From Mangrovimicrobium sp048323675 (GTDB lineage: Bacteria > Pseudomonadota > Gammaproteobacteria > Pseudomonadales > Halieaceae): a stretch of 64,000 bases of DNA. The DNA is taken from assembly GCF_048323675.1 (NCBI RefSeq), contig NZ_JBLWFK010000004.1:372001-436000 (forward strand), in the 5' to 3' direction. The notes under the pieces are model-generated. The model ran no database searches. It saw only the letters and a program-made list of their open reading frames with translations, and was not told the DNA's origin. The translations under genes were made by a program, and so were the position numbers. Below, one piece after another: positions 18,364 through 29,007 of this stretch (within the stretch, counting starts at the first letter, position 1; each line of letters starts with the position of its first letter).

Positions 18364-18369
18364 ATTATA
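18364..18369 (-). promoter_or_regulatory. -10 element of the proA-nadD-rsfS-rlmH operon
   Basis: Perfect TATAAT on the minus strand, 34 bp before the proA ATG. The surrounding sequence is very GC-rich and no recognisable -35 hexamer lies 16-18 bp upstream. Confidence 0.5.
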
Positions 18370-18417
18370 CCCGAAGCCCGCGGCTGGCGCGCCCTGCGGG
18401 TGAATAATCCCGCGGGC

Positions 18418-18445
18418 AAAAAAAACGCGGGCAATGCCCGCGTTT
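18418..18445 (-). terminator. Rho-independent terminator of the peroxiredoxin gene
   Basis: Minus strand: a 9-bp stem, AACGCGGGC (18444-18436 side) pairing with GCCCGCGTT, a 3-nt loop, then a run of T (18425-18418). It begins 17 bp after the peroxiredoxin stop and insulates proA from it. Confidence 0.88.
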
Positions 18446-18462
18446 CGCTTCCGCTTGCAACC

Positions 18463-19065
18463 TTACAGCGCGTCGGCGTTCTCGGCCAGGTAGGCGGCGA
18501 CGCCGTCGGGGGACGCGGACATGCCCTTGTCGCCCTTGTTCCAGCCCGCGGGGCAGACTTCGCCGTGCGCTTCGTGGAACTGCAGCGCCTCGACCAGGCG
18601 GATCAGCTCGTCGATGTTGCGGCCCAGCGGCAGGTCGTTGACCAGCTGGGAGCGCACGTTGCCTTCCTTGTCGATCAGGAACGCGCCGCGGAAAGCCACG
18701 CCGCCGGCGGTTTCAACGTCGTAGGCCCGGCAGATGTCGTGGTTAACGTCCGCAGCCATGGTGTAGGACACAGCGCCGATGCCGCCTTTGTCGACAGGGG
18801 TATTGCGCCACGCGTTGTGGGTAAACTGCGAGTCGATAGAGACTGCAACCACTTCCACGCCCAGCTCACGGAACTTGTCCATGCGGTGGTCGAGTGCAAT
18901 CAGCTCGGAAGGACAAACGAAGGTGAAGTCCAGAGGATAGAAGAACACCAGGCCGTACTTGCCGGCCATCGCCTCGGACCGCTTGTAGGAATCAACGATC
19001 TCGCCTGAGCCAAGTACCGCGGCAACATCAAAATCAGGTGCAGGTTTGCCAACTAAAACGCCCAT
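18463..19065 (-). CDS. Typical 2-Cys peroxiredoxin (AhpC/Prx family)
   Basis: Thiol peroxidase that reduces hydrogen peroxide and organic peroxides. 200 aa. The peroxidatic cysteine is C51 in FYPLDFTFVCPSE and the resolving cysteine C171 in GEVCPAGW. The C-terminal tail beyond the VCP motif is long enough for the sensitive, Prx1-like subgroup; no ahpF reductase is adjacent, so thioredoxin is the likely reductant (inference). Own promoter upstream and a strong terminator downstream make it a single-gene unit next to the iron genes bfd and bfr. Confidence 0.93.
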   Translation of the reverse strand: MGVLVGKPAPDFDVAAVLGSGEIVDSYKRSEAMAGKYGLVFFYPLDFTFVCPSELIALDHRMDKFRELGVEVVAVSIDSQFTHNAWRNTPVDKGGIGAVSYTMAADVNHDICRAYDVETAGGVAFRGAFLIDKEGNVRSQLVNDLPLGRNIDELIRLVEALQFHEAHGEVCPAGWNKGDKGMSASPDGVAAYLAENADAL

Positions 19066-19124
19066 CTTGTCACTCCCTTTGTGAGGTTGAATAGCGCGGG
19101 GCGAATACCCCGCTTAGCGGCAGA

Positions 19125-19153
19125 ATCCTAACCGCGCGGGAACATAGAGGCAA
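19125..19153 (-). promoter_or_regulatory. Peroxiredoxin promoter
   Basis: Minus strand -35 TTGCCT (19148-19153), 17-bp spacer, -10 TAGGAT (19125-19130). The roughly 55-nt leader contains a hairpin GCGGGG...CCCCGC (19096-19113) before the Shine-Dalgarno GGGAGTG. Confidence 0.65.
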
Positions 19154-19231
19154 ATAAAATGCCCGAACAATACCGGCCGCGATGCTGTGGTCGCGCGGTG
19201 CAAACAGCCCCGGAATGATCTGGCAGAGAAC

Positions 19232-19250
19232 ACTGTTGACAATCATTCTC
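19232..19250 (+). promoter_or_regulatory. Fur box overlapping the bfd promoter
   Basis: Nineteen bases match the classical Fur consensus at 13 positions, with the right half GACAATCATTCTC at 11 of 13. It covers a perfect -35 TTGACA (19236-19241); TAACTT at 19259-19264 is a plausible -10 with a 17-bp spacer. The arrangement predicts Fur repression of bfd in high iron. Confidence 0.68.
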
Positions 19251-19302
19251 GTTTTCAATAACTTTAACCCGGTCAGGATTCATACAGTATAAAGAAACGC
19301 CC

Positions 19303-19509
19303 ATGTACGTCTGTCTTTGCAAAGGTATTACCGACTCCCAGATCCGCACCGCCGTGGAAGAGGGCGCCAGCTCCCTGCGCGAAGTCCGCGCCGCCCTCGG
19401 TGTCGCCAGCCAGTGCGGCAAGTGCGGCCTGCTGGCCCGGCAGATCGTGCGCGATGCCCTGGCCGAAATGCCACAGCTGGAAGAGCCCCTTTACTACGCG
19501 GCAACCTGA
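19303..19509 (+). CDS. bfd: Bacterioferritin-associated ferredoxin
   Basis: [2Fe-2S] protein that passes electrons to heme-bacterioferritin to release stored iron. 68 aa: the cluster cysteines are C4 and C6 (YVCLCKGIT) and C38 and C41 (QCGKCGLL), the BFD spacing. It lies upstream of bfr on the same strand but 135 nt away, with Fur-like sites before each gene, so the two can be regulated separately. Divergent from the peroxiredoxin gene. Confidence 0.94.
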   Translation: MYVCLCKGITDSQIRTAVEEGASSLREVRAALGVASQCGKCGLLARQIVRDALAEMPQLEEPLYYAAT

Positions 19510-19529
19510 GCAGACAACGGCGACAGGAG

Positions 19530-19552
19530 CTGATAATCAATCTGATTATCAG
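19530..19552 (+). promoter_or_regulatory. Perfect inverted-repeat Fur-like operator between bfd and bfr
   Basis: CTGATAATCA and its exact reverse complement TGATTATCAG are separated by 3 bp. The central 19-mer matches the Fur consensus at 14 positions. It starts 20 bp after the bfd stop and ends 32 bp before the bfr -35. It could control bfr or read-through from bfd. Confidence 0.65.
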
Positions 19553-19584
19553 TATCAAAACCCATAAAAATCAATAACTTACGC

Positions 19585-19613
19585 TTGACAAAGCGGAGCG
19601 TTTAGCCCATTCT
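19585..19613 (+). promoter_or_regulatory. Putative bfr promoter
   Basis: Perfect -35 TTGACA (19585-19590), 17-bp spacer, weak -10 CATTCT (19608-19613). The bfr ATG follows at 19645 with a GGAGG Shine-Dalgarno 5 nt before it. Confidence 0.5.
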
Positions 19614-19644
19614 CCGGCGCAGGAACTTTGCAACGGAGGCATTT

Positions 19645-20127
19645 ATGAAAGGCGACCCCAAAGTTATCGAGCACCTCAACCGGATTCTCGGCAACGAACT
19701 GGTGGCGATCAACCAGTACTTCCTGCACGCGCGCATGTACAAGGACTGGGGCCTCAAGGAACTCGGCGATCACGAATACCACGAGTCTATCGACGAAATG
19801 AAACACGCCGACACCCTGATCGAGCGTATTCTTTTCCTTGAGGGACTGCCCAACCTGCAGGACCTGGGCAAGCTGATGATCGGCGAGAACACCAAGGAGA
19901 TGCTGGAGTGCGATCTCAAACTCGAGCACAAGGCCCACGAAGACCTCAAGGACGCAATCGCCTACTGTGAAAGCGTCAGCGACTACGTCTCCCGCGAGAT
20001 CTTCGTCCACATCATGGAATCCGAGGAAGAGCACATCGACTGGCTGGAAACCCAGCTCGGCCTCATCGACAAAGTCGGCCTGCAGAACTACCTGCAAACC
20101 GCGATGCACTCGATCGGCGAATCCTGA
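19645..20127 (+). CDS. bfr: Bacterioferritin
   Basis: Heme-containing iron-storage protein that forms a 24-mer cage. 160 aa. The heme ligand M52 and the full dinuclear ferroxidase centre are present with E. coli numbering: E18, E51, H54, E94, E127, H130. It is therefore an active heme-type subunit rather than a degenerate partner. Forms a functional pair with bfd. It ends 59 bp before a strong bidirectional terminator shared with convergent grxD. Confidence 0.96.
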   Translation: MKGDPKVIEHLNRILGNELVAINQYFLHARMYKDWGLKELGDHEYHESIDEMKHADTLIERILFLEGLPNLQDLGKLMIGENTKEMLECDLKLEHKAHEDLKDAIAYCESVSDYVSREIFVHIMESEEEHIDWLETQLGLIDKVGLQNYLQTAMHSIGES

Positions 20128-20153
20128 GACCGGAAAACGCCGGGGCACCTGCG

Positions 20154-20178
20154 CCCCGGCCCGGCCCGGCCCGGCCCG
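20154..20178. repeat. Short GGCCC tandem repeat after bfr
   Basis: Four to five exact copies of the pentamer CCCGG/GGCCC directly follow an 8-bp stem-loop (GCCGGGGC 20139-20146 with GCCCCGGC 20153-20160). It lies in the 3' untranslated region of bfr and may vary in copy number. Confidence 0.7.
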
Positions 20179-20185
20179 AATAAAG

Positions 20186-20223
20186 AAAAACCCGCTGCCC
20201 CTTGCCGGAACAGCGGGTTTTTT
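20186..20223. terminator. Bidirectional terminator between bfr and grxD
   Basis: AAAAACCCGCTG and CAGCGGGTTTTTT form a stem with a 13-nt loop. A T-run follows on the plus strand and an A-run precedes on the plus strand (a T-run for minus-strand transcripts), so it can stop both bfr and grxD mRNAs. Confidence 0.9.
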
Positions 20224-20237
20224 AATGCCCTGCGAAA

Positions 20238-20570
20238 CTATTCGGAGGCCGCGCTGGACTGCGCCGATTCCTTGATCAGGGTTTGCAGCTCCCCGCTCTC
20301 GAACATCTCGGTGACGATGTCGCAGCCGCCGACCAGCTCGCCGTTGACCCACAGCTGGGGGAACGTCGGCCAGTTGCCGTACTTCGGCAGGTTGGCGCGG
20401 ATATCCGGGTTGGTCAGCACGTCGACATAGGCGAAACGCTCACCACACTGCATCAGGGCCTGCACCGTGCGTGCGGAAAAGCCGCACTGGGGCGCGTTGG
20501 GAGATCCTTTCATGTAAATAAGGATGGGGTTGTTTTCAATCTGCTCTTTGATGGTATCGAAGATTTCCAT
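20238..20570 (-). CDS. grxD: Monothiol glutaredoxin, Grx4 type
   Basis: Iron-sulfur cluster carrier that binds a [2Fe-2S] cluster with glutathione and a BolA partner. 110 aa from ATG 20570: CGFS active site at 29-32 (APQCGFSART), the cis-proline region NWPTFPQLWVNGELVGGCDI and the usual C-terminal helix. The longer frame to 20651 adds 27 residues with no homology. Iron-related like bfd/bfr on the other side of the terminator. A TAGAAT about 100 bp upstream on the minus strand may be its -10. Confidence 0.94.
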   Translation of the reverse strand: MEIFDTIKEQIENNPILIYMKGSPNAPQCGFSARTVQALMQCGERFAYVDVLTNPDIRANLPKYGNWPTFPQLWVNGELVGGCDIVTEMFESGELQTLIKESAQSSAASE

Positions 20571-20980
20571 GGGAGTTCCTGTATAACACTGTCCGGGCGA
20601 CGCCTGCTCCACCGCTGTGGACGGGCCTGCCCGGCAACCACTTGATGACAACTCATTATTCTACCGTATTAACCCCGGACAAAATACGCCCTTCCCCACA
20701 CCGTGGGAATTGAAGCCAATCGCACCTCCCGGAAAGAAGAGACAAAGCCCGCCAGAGACTGGTCAATCGCGGCCAGATTCCGGGCTTGCTCCACCGGCAG
20801 GGCGTGAGGCGGAACCTGCCTGCTGGAACCGTGTGGCGACAGGACGTCGCCACCCGAGCCCACACAGGGACGTGCGCTTTTTGGCGTGTTCCAGCAGGCA
20901 GGTTCCGTCTCGCGACCGGCAAGATAACCCCCAAGCCTGGTACTCAATAACTGCCAGCCACCACCCGCCGATAGACCACA
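20571..20980. other. Intergenic region grxD-argD, non-coding
   Basis: Together with the argD promoter this forms a 491-bp gap between divergent genes. Near grxD it holds a plausible minus-strand -10 (TAGAAT within GGTAGAATAATG). In the middle is the 106-bp inverted-repeat element described separately. I see no ORF here with coding character; the frames crossing it are interrupted or shadow-like. Confidence 0.6.
20806..20911. repeat. 106-bp inverted-repeat element (MITE- or REPIN-like)
   Basis: The 24-bp terminal arms 20806-20829 and 20888-20911 are reverse complements at 23 of 24 positions; the 19-bp core GGAACCTGCCTGCTGGAAC is perfect. The 58-bp interior carries a second hairpin, GTGGCGAC (20833-20840) with GTCGCCAC (20846-20853). 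ACCGGCA occurs on both sides (20793-20799, 20915-20921). No transposase is present. It could be a small non-autonomous element, a REP-type repeat or a structured RNA. Confidence 0.7.
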
Positions 20981-21009
20981 TTGCCAAACCCCTGACACGA
21001 GGATATAGT
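20981..21009 (+). promoter_or_regulatory. argD(F) promoter
   Basis: -35 TTGCCA (20981-20986), exactly 17 bp, then -10 TATAGT (21004-21009). Predicted leader about 45 nt, ending in GGAGAAG before the argD ATG at 21062. Confidence 0.75.
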
Positions 21010-21061
21010 GGTCGGTTCGAGGCAGCTCCCGCTGCCTTTTTGCGTTTACTGGAGAAGAAAA

Positions 21062-22225
<1,164 letters not shown>

Positions 22226-22254
22226 CCGGACAAAAACCGAAGCGAGCTGTACCT

Positions 22255-23169
22255 ATGGCAAGCCCCCGGCACTTTCTCACTCTCAACGATTTCAGCGCAG
22301 GCGAACTGCAGGCGCTGATCGACCGCGCCATCGAGATGAAGACGGAGCACCGCGCCGGCACCGCCCGCCCGCTGTTCCCGGGCAAGGTGATGGCGATGAT
22401 CTTCGAGAAATCATCCACCCGGACGCGGGTTTCCTTCGAGGCCGGCATGGCCCAGCTCGGCGGCCACGCCATGTTCCTGTCCCCCAACGACACCCAACTG
22501 GGCCGCGGCGAACCGGTGGAAGACTCCGCCCGGGTGATCTCATCGATGGTGGACATCGTCATGATCCGCACCTTCGGCCACGACATCATCGAGCGTTTTG
22601 CGGCGGCGTCCTCGGTGCCGGTCATCAACGCGCTTACCGACGACTACCACCCCTGCCAGCTGCTGGCGGACATGCAGACCTACCAGGAGCACCGCGGCAG
22701 CATCGCCGGGCGCACCGTGGCCTGGGTCGGCGATGGCAACAACATGGCGCAGAGCTATATCAACGCAGCCGGCCAGTTCGACTTCCAGCTGCGGGTGGCC
22801 TGCCCCGCGGGCTATGAACCAGCCAGCGCCCTGCTCGATGCCTACGCCGACCGGGTGCAACTGGTAGAGGACCCCCGCGAAGCGGTGGCTGGTGCCGACC
22901 TGGTGGTGACCGACGTGTGGGCCTCCATGGGCCAGGAGGAGGAGCAGAAAACCCGCGAAAGGGCCTTCGCCGGCTACCAGGTCAACGCGGCGCTGATGGC
23001 TCACGCCGCCGCCGACGCCCTCTACATGCACTGCCTCCCGGCGCATCGCGGCGAGGAAATCAGCGCCGAACTGATGGACGCGTCCGACACTGTCATCTGG
23101 GATGAGGCCGAGAACCGGCTGCACGCCCAAAAAGCCCTGATCGAAGCCCTGCTCAACGCCGCAGCCTGA
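22255..23169 (+). CDS. argF: Ornithine carbamoyltransferase
   Basis: Makes citrulline from ornithine and carbamoyl phosphate. 304 aa. The carbamoyl-phosphate loop is STRTR at 54-58, with HPCQ at 132-135. The ornithine loop is VWASMGQEEE, and HCLP at 259-262 carries the catalytic cysteine. I rejected the upstream frame from 22072, which runs inside argD. The argDF pairing is the same as in Pseudomonas. No obvious intrinsic terminator follows. Confidence 0.96.
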   Translation: MASPRHFLTLNDFSAGELQALIDRAIEMKTEHRAGTARPLFPGKVMAMIFEKSSTRTRVSFEAGMAQLGGHAMFLSPNDTQLGRGEPVEDSARVISSMVDIVMIRTFGHDIIERFAAASSVPVINALTDDYHPCQLLADMQTYQEHRGSIAGRTVAWVGDGNNMAQSYINAAGQFDFQLRVACPAGYEPASALLDAYADRVQLVEDPREAVAGADLVVTDVWASMGQEEEQKTRERAFAGYQVNAALMAHAAADALYMHCLPAHRGEEISAELMDASDTVIWDEAENRLHAQKALIEALLNAAA

Positions 23170-23333
23170 GCCCCTACCCCGGGCTGTGGAAAAGCCCCCC
23201 CCCTGCGGCGCCCCTCCGGGCCCGCGCCGGGGAAAAAATTTCACCGGCGATTTGTGTCGAAATATCCCAGCCCCCGCAAGCTCCACGGCACCCGCCCGGT
23301 TAGTGGGCGCCGACCCACCTTTAAATCAACAAG
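23170..23333. other. Proximal half of the argF-nrdA gap
   Basis: The whole gap is 485 bp. This part is C-rich (a run of C at about 23193-23201) followed by GC-rich sequence and an A-run at 23234-23239. It could fold into 3'-end structures for argF, but I cannot point to a clear hairpin plus U-run. No coding potential seen. Confidence 0.5.
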
Positions 23334-23342
23334 TTATCCACA
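23334..23342 (+). promoter_or_regulatory. Consensus DnaA box upstream of nrdA
   Basis: Exact TTATCCACA, 22 bp upstream of the nrdA -35. DnaA boxes at nrdAB are known in E. coli to couple dNTP supply to replication initiation. Confidence 0.65.
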
Positions 23343-23363
23343 ACATAAACCCAGCGTGGTGCC

Positions 23364-23392
23364 TTGCATTACGCCAGACCTCGCATTATCTT
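23364..23392 (+). promoter_or_regulatory. nrdAB promoter
   Basis: -35 TTGCAT (23364-23369), 17-bp spacer, -10 TATCTT (23387-23392). The -10 lies inside the first NrdR box. The start near 23399 would leave a leader of about 255 nt. Confidence 0.65.
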
Positions 23393-23428
23393 GTATCTCA
23401 CGCTTTCAAAAACCCCAATATATGGGGT
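23381..23428 (+). promoter_or_regulatory. Tandem NrdR boxes
   Basis: Box 1 is 23381-23396 (11 of 16 to the NrdR consensus) and box 2 is 23413-23428 (CCCCAATATATGGGGT, 12 of 16, within a 17-base ACCCC...GGGGT palindrome). Starts are 32 bp apart, three helical turns, the spacing typical of NrdR sites. One box overlaps the -10 and the other lies just past the start site, as expected for a repressor. Confidence 0.72.
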
Positions 23429-23654
23429 ATTCGCCGGGCAAAGAGCAATCATAATGTCACCCGGCGTTACTGATCTGCACAGATTAGCCCGCTGCGGGCA
23501 AGAAAAGCTTCCCACCACCAGTGTGGGGATCACACAGTGACGCCAATCGGAGCCCCCTCCAGCAGGGGCAAGGTGAACCGGTTGAGCGACGTGATAGACA
23601 ACACAACGCGGCCAGGGGAATCGGGACTGGCGGTCGCGATACAACGGAGAGACC
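23429..23654 (+). other. Long nrdA 5' leader
   Basis: Non-coding leader with several small hairpins: GCCCG/CGGGC near 23490, GTGTG/CACAC near 23522-23536 and GCCCC/GGGGC near 23552-23571. No match to the conserved cobalamin-riboswitch core. It ends with the Shine-Dalgarno GGAGAG before ATG 23655. Confidence 0.45.
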
Positions 23655-26528
<2,874 letters not shown>

Positions 26529-26586
26529 GGTGCCAATGGAACCGAGTGAAACACAACAGGAAACAAACGCCAGGGGACAAAACCAG

Positions 26587-27897
26587 ATGTTGAGTTGGGA
26601 CGACTACCACAAGGAAGACAGCGCCAGTAACAACCAGGCTCGCGGGGCAGCGCGCCTGGCTGAACCGACGGTGACCGCAGCGCCAGCTGCCGCCGAAATG
26701 CCGGTGCCGGCCGCTGTCGAAAAACCGGCCGCGGTGCCCGCGCCGGAGCGTTCCACCGAATCATCTCTGGCAACCACCGAGGCCAGCGCAGCCAAAGATG
26801 CGGATCTCGCGGCACTCGCCGCCGAGGCAGTACAGAACCTGGATGTCGCCCCGGGGCTCGAGGAACTGGAGATGGGCGCCTCGCGGGTCTCGGTAGATGA
26901 GAAAGCGATGATCAACTGCCGCGCCGACCTCAACCAGCTGGTGCCCTTCAAGTACGACTGGGCCTGGCAGAAATACCTGGACGGCTGCGCCAACCACTGG
27001 ATGCCCCAGGAAATCAACATGACCGCCGACGTCGCCACCTGGAAGAGCCGCGACGGCCTGACCGAGGACGAACGGCGCATCGTGATGCGCTCACTGGGCT
27101 ATTTCTCCACCGCGGACTCGTTGGTGGCCAACAACCTGGTGCTGGCCATCTACCGCCTCATCACCAACCCCGAGTGCCGCCAGTACCTGCTGCGCCAGGC
27201 CTTCGAGGAAGCCATTCACACCCACGCCTACCAGTACTGCATCGAGTCGCTGGGCATGGATGAAGGCGAGGTGTTCAACATGTACCGGGAGATTCCCTCG
27301 GTGGCGAAGAAGGCCGCCTGGAGCCTCAGCCACACCCACGAACTCTCGGACCCGACCTTCAAGACCGGCACACCGGAAGCGGACCGCACCCTGCTGCGCA
27401 ACCTGATCGGATTCTACGCAGTCACCGAGGGTATCTTCTTCTACTGCGGCTTTACCCAGATTCTCTCCATGGGTCGTCGCAACAAGATGACCGGCGTCGC
27501 CGAGCAGTTCCAGTACATCCTGCGCGACGAATCGATGCACCTCAATTTCGGCATCGACGTCATCAACCAGATCAAACTGGAAAACCCGCACCTGTGGACG
27601 CCGGATTTCCAGGCCGAGGTCACCCAGATGATCCTCGAGGGCACCCAGATCGAAATCGAATACGCCAGGGACAGCATGCCGCGCGGCGTGCTGGGGATGA
27701 ACGCCGCAATGATGGAGGAGTACCTGCACTTCATCGCCAACCGGCGCCTGGCCCAGCTCGGCCTGCCCGAGCAGTTCAAGGGGGCGCAGAATCCCTTCCC
27801 CTGGATGAGCGAGATAATGGACCTGCGCAAGGAGAAGAACTTCTTCGAAACCCGGGTCATCGAGTACCAGACGGGGGGTGCCCTGAGCTGGGACTGA
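26587..27897 (+). CDS. nrdB: Ribonucleoside-diphosphate reductase class Ia, beta subunit
   Basis: Houses the di-iron centre and tyrosyl radical. I start at ATG 26587 (MLSWDDYHKED, similar to Pseudomonas NrdB, with AGGGGA upstream), giving 436 aa; ATG 26536 is an alternative. Residues about 15-95 are an Ala/Pro/Glu-rich linker not found in E. coli NrdB. Iron ligands are visible in DSLVANN, RQAFEEAIHTHAYQY and RDESMHLNFG. The C-terminal RVIEYQTGGALSWD is the tail that docks on NrdA. Directly downstream of nrdA. Confidence 0.95.
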   Translation: MLSWDDYHKEDSASNNQARGAARLAEPTVTAAPAAAEMPVPAAVEKPAAVPAPERSTESSLATTEASAAKDADLAALAAEAVQNLDVAPGLEELEMGASRVSVDEKAMINCRADLNQLVPFKYDWAWQKYLDGCANHWMPQEINMTADVATWKSRDGLTEDERRIVMRSLGYFSTADSLVANNLVLAIYRLITNPECRQYLLRQAFEEAIHTHAYQYCIESLGMDEGEVFNMYREIPSVAKKAAWSLSHTHELSDPTFKTGTPEADRTLLRNLIGFYAVTEGIFFYCGFTQILSMGRRNKMTGVAEQFQYILRDESMHLNFGIDVINQIKLENPHLWTPDFQAEVTQMILEGTQIEIEYARDSMPRGVLGMNAAMMEEYLHFIANRRLAQLGLPEQFKGAQNPFPWMSEIMDLRKEKNFFETRVIEYQTGGALSWD

Positions 27898-28004
27898 CAG
27901 TGGCGTTGTATGCGGCGCTCCCTGCGGCAGTGAGCGCCTTCAGCACCAATCGGTAGAAGCACAGTTGCGGTTAATGGACGATACAGTCACACGAGGACAA
28001 CCGG

Positions 28005-28190
28005 ATGAGTGAGAGCAAACCGAGCGAGACCGAGACCATCCTGATGGCGCTGGACCAGATCAGCCAGACCATCGACGTGATGACCAGCGTGGTGGGTCGG
28101 CTACGCCACTATGTGCAGCAGCAGGGTGCCAGCGCGGATTCCGCGCTTGAAAACGGCATGCCCCTGCCCTCCGAGCGCATAGTCCACTAG
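28005..28190 (+). CDS. Small protein of unknown function downstream of nrdAB
   Basis: 61-aa product with no signal peptide or membrane segment. The middle (TILMALDQISQTIDVMTSVVGRLRHYVQQQ) looks like a single amphipathic helix with heptad-like hydrophobics, so it may form a coiled coil. GAGG stands 10 nt before the ATG. It lies 107 nt after nrdB and could share its mRNA. I do not recognise a family; coding is supported by the ribosome site and acidic, regular composition only. Confidence 0.55.
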   Translation: MSESKPSETETILMALDQISQTIDVMTSVVGRLRHYVQQQGASADSALENGMPLPSERIVH

Positions 28191-28197
28191 AATACCT

Positions 28198-28224
28198 GTC
28201 GGCGCCTCTCCCCGGGGCGCCGAC
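28198..28224. other. 9-bp GC stem-loop between the 61-aa gene and the nitrobindin-like gene
   Basis: GTCGGCGCC (28198-28206) pairs perfectly with GGCGCCGAC (28216-28224) around a 9-nt loop. No U-run follows, so it is more likely an mRNA 3'-end stabiliser or pause site than an intrinsic terminator. Confidence 0.55.
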
Positions 28225-28318
28225 GCTGGAATCAGGCTCCCACTCCCCCGACACACTCCCACGGGGCAGGCCGGTTGCCCACTGTCCGGCGGCCCCCGCA
28301 ATTTGCAAGGAGTACTTG

Positions 28319-28891
28319 ATGAGCACTGTTATCGATGGTGTGGACTACGGCCCGCTGGCGCAACTGATCGGCACCTGGTGGGGCGACCGCGGCCTGGATA
28401 TCGCCCCGGAACCCGATGGCGAGGATTCCGAGGCCTACTACGACAGCATCACTTTCACGCCCTCCGGCCCTGCCGATAACGCCGAGGAACAGGACCTGGT
28501 CTCCCTGCGCTATCACCAGGTGGTGCGCAAACGCGCCAATGGACGCATCTTCCACGACCAGGTCGGCCACTGGATCTACGAGCCGGCAACCGGGCTGATC
28601 GCCCACTCCCTGACCATTCCCCGTGGGGTGGTGCTGCTCGCAGGCGGCGAACTGAAAACCGAGGGTGACGCCAGTATTTTCACCGTCAAGGCGGAAATGG
28701 GCAGCGAGACCTTCGGCATTGCCCAGACCCCCTTCATGCTGGAAAAAGCCCGCACTACCGCCTTCCACATGGAAATGCGTGTGGAGGGTGACGAGCTGTC
28801 CTACAACGAGACCACCTTCCTCGACATTTACGGGCGCAAGTTCGAGCACAAGGATCGCGCCAAACTGCAGCGCGTGATGTACGACATCTGA
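28319..28891 (+). CDS. FABP/nitrobindin-like heme-binding beta-barrel protein
   Basis: 190-aa cytosolic protein. The N-terminal LAQLIGTWWGDRGLD resembles the GxWxGxG motif of the nitrobindin/FABP-type barrel family. Alternating beta pattern follows (YYDSITFTPSG, LRYHQVVRKRANGRIFHDQVGHWIYEPATGLIAHS). The C-terminal half (FHMEMRVEGDELSYNETTFLDIYGRKFEHKDR) completes the barrel. Heme or NO binding is known for relatives and is inferred here. ATG 28319 has AAGGAG 7 nt upstream. Confidence 0.72.
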   Translation: MSTVIDGVDYGPLAQLIGTWWGDRGLDIAPEPDGEDSEAYYDSITFTPSGPADNAEEQDLVSLRYHQVVRKRANGRIFHDQVGHWIYEPATGLIAHSLTIPRGVVLLAGGELKTEGDASIFTVKAEMGSETFGIAQTPFMLEKARTTAFHMEMRVEGDELSYNETTFLDIYGRKFEHKDRAKLQRVMYDI

Positions 28892-28995
28892 CAGCCGCAG
28901 GGGGCACCGCGCCCCCTGTCCCCAGCCGCCTGGCGGAGGCAGGCCTCCGCCATATCCCCGAAACACAAGCTCTCGCCAAAGCAATGTTATCGGTG

Positions 28996-29007
28996 TAAAC
29001 TTGTTTC
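28996..29007 (+). promoter_or_regulatory. PsrA-like operator upstream of fadBA
   Basis: TAAACTTGTTTC fits the palindromic AAAC-N2-GTTT core of PsrA, the fatty-acid-responsive repressor of fadBA5 in Pseudomonas. It lies 124 bp before fadB. A convincing core promoter could not be fixed; TTGGCA at 29012-29017 is a -35 candidate. Confidence 0.5.

Noticed and set aside
20806..20911. CRISPR repeat or insertion-sequence end
   Set aside because: There is one inverted pair only, no regularly spaced direct repeats and no transposase fragment; kept as an inverted-repeat element.
23429..23654. Cobalamin riboswitch in the nrdA leader
   Set aside because: I looked for the conserved B12-box and GGTG/CCCGC-ACTG core because some RNR operons carry it. 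Only a loose AAGGTGAACC fragment is present.
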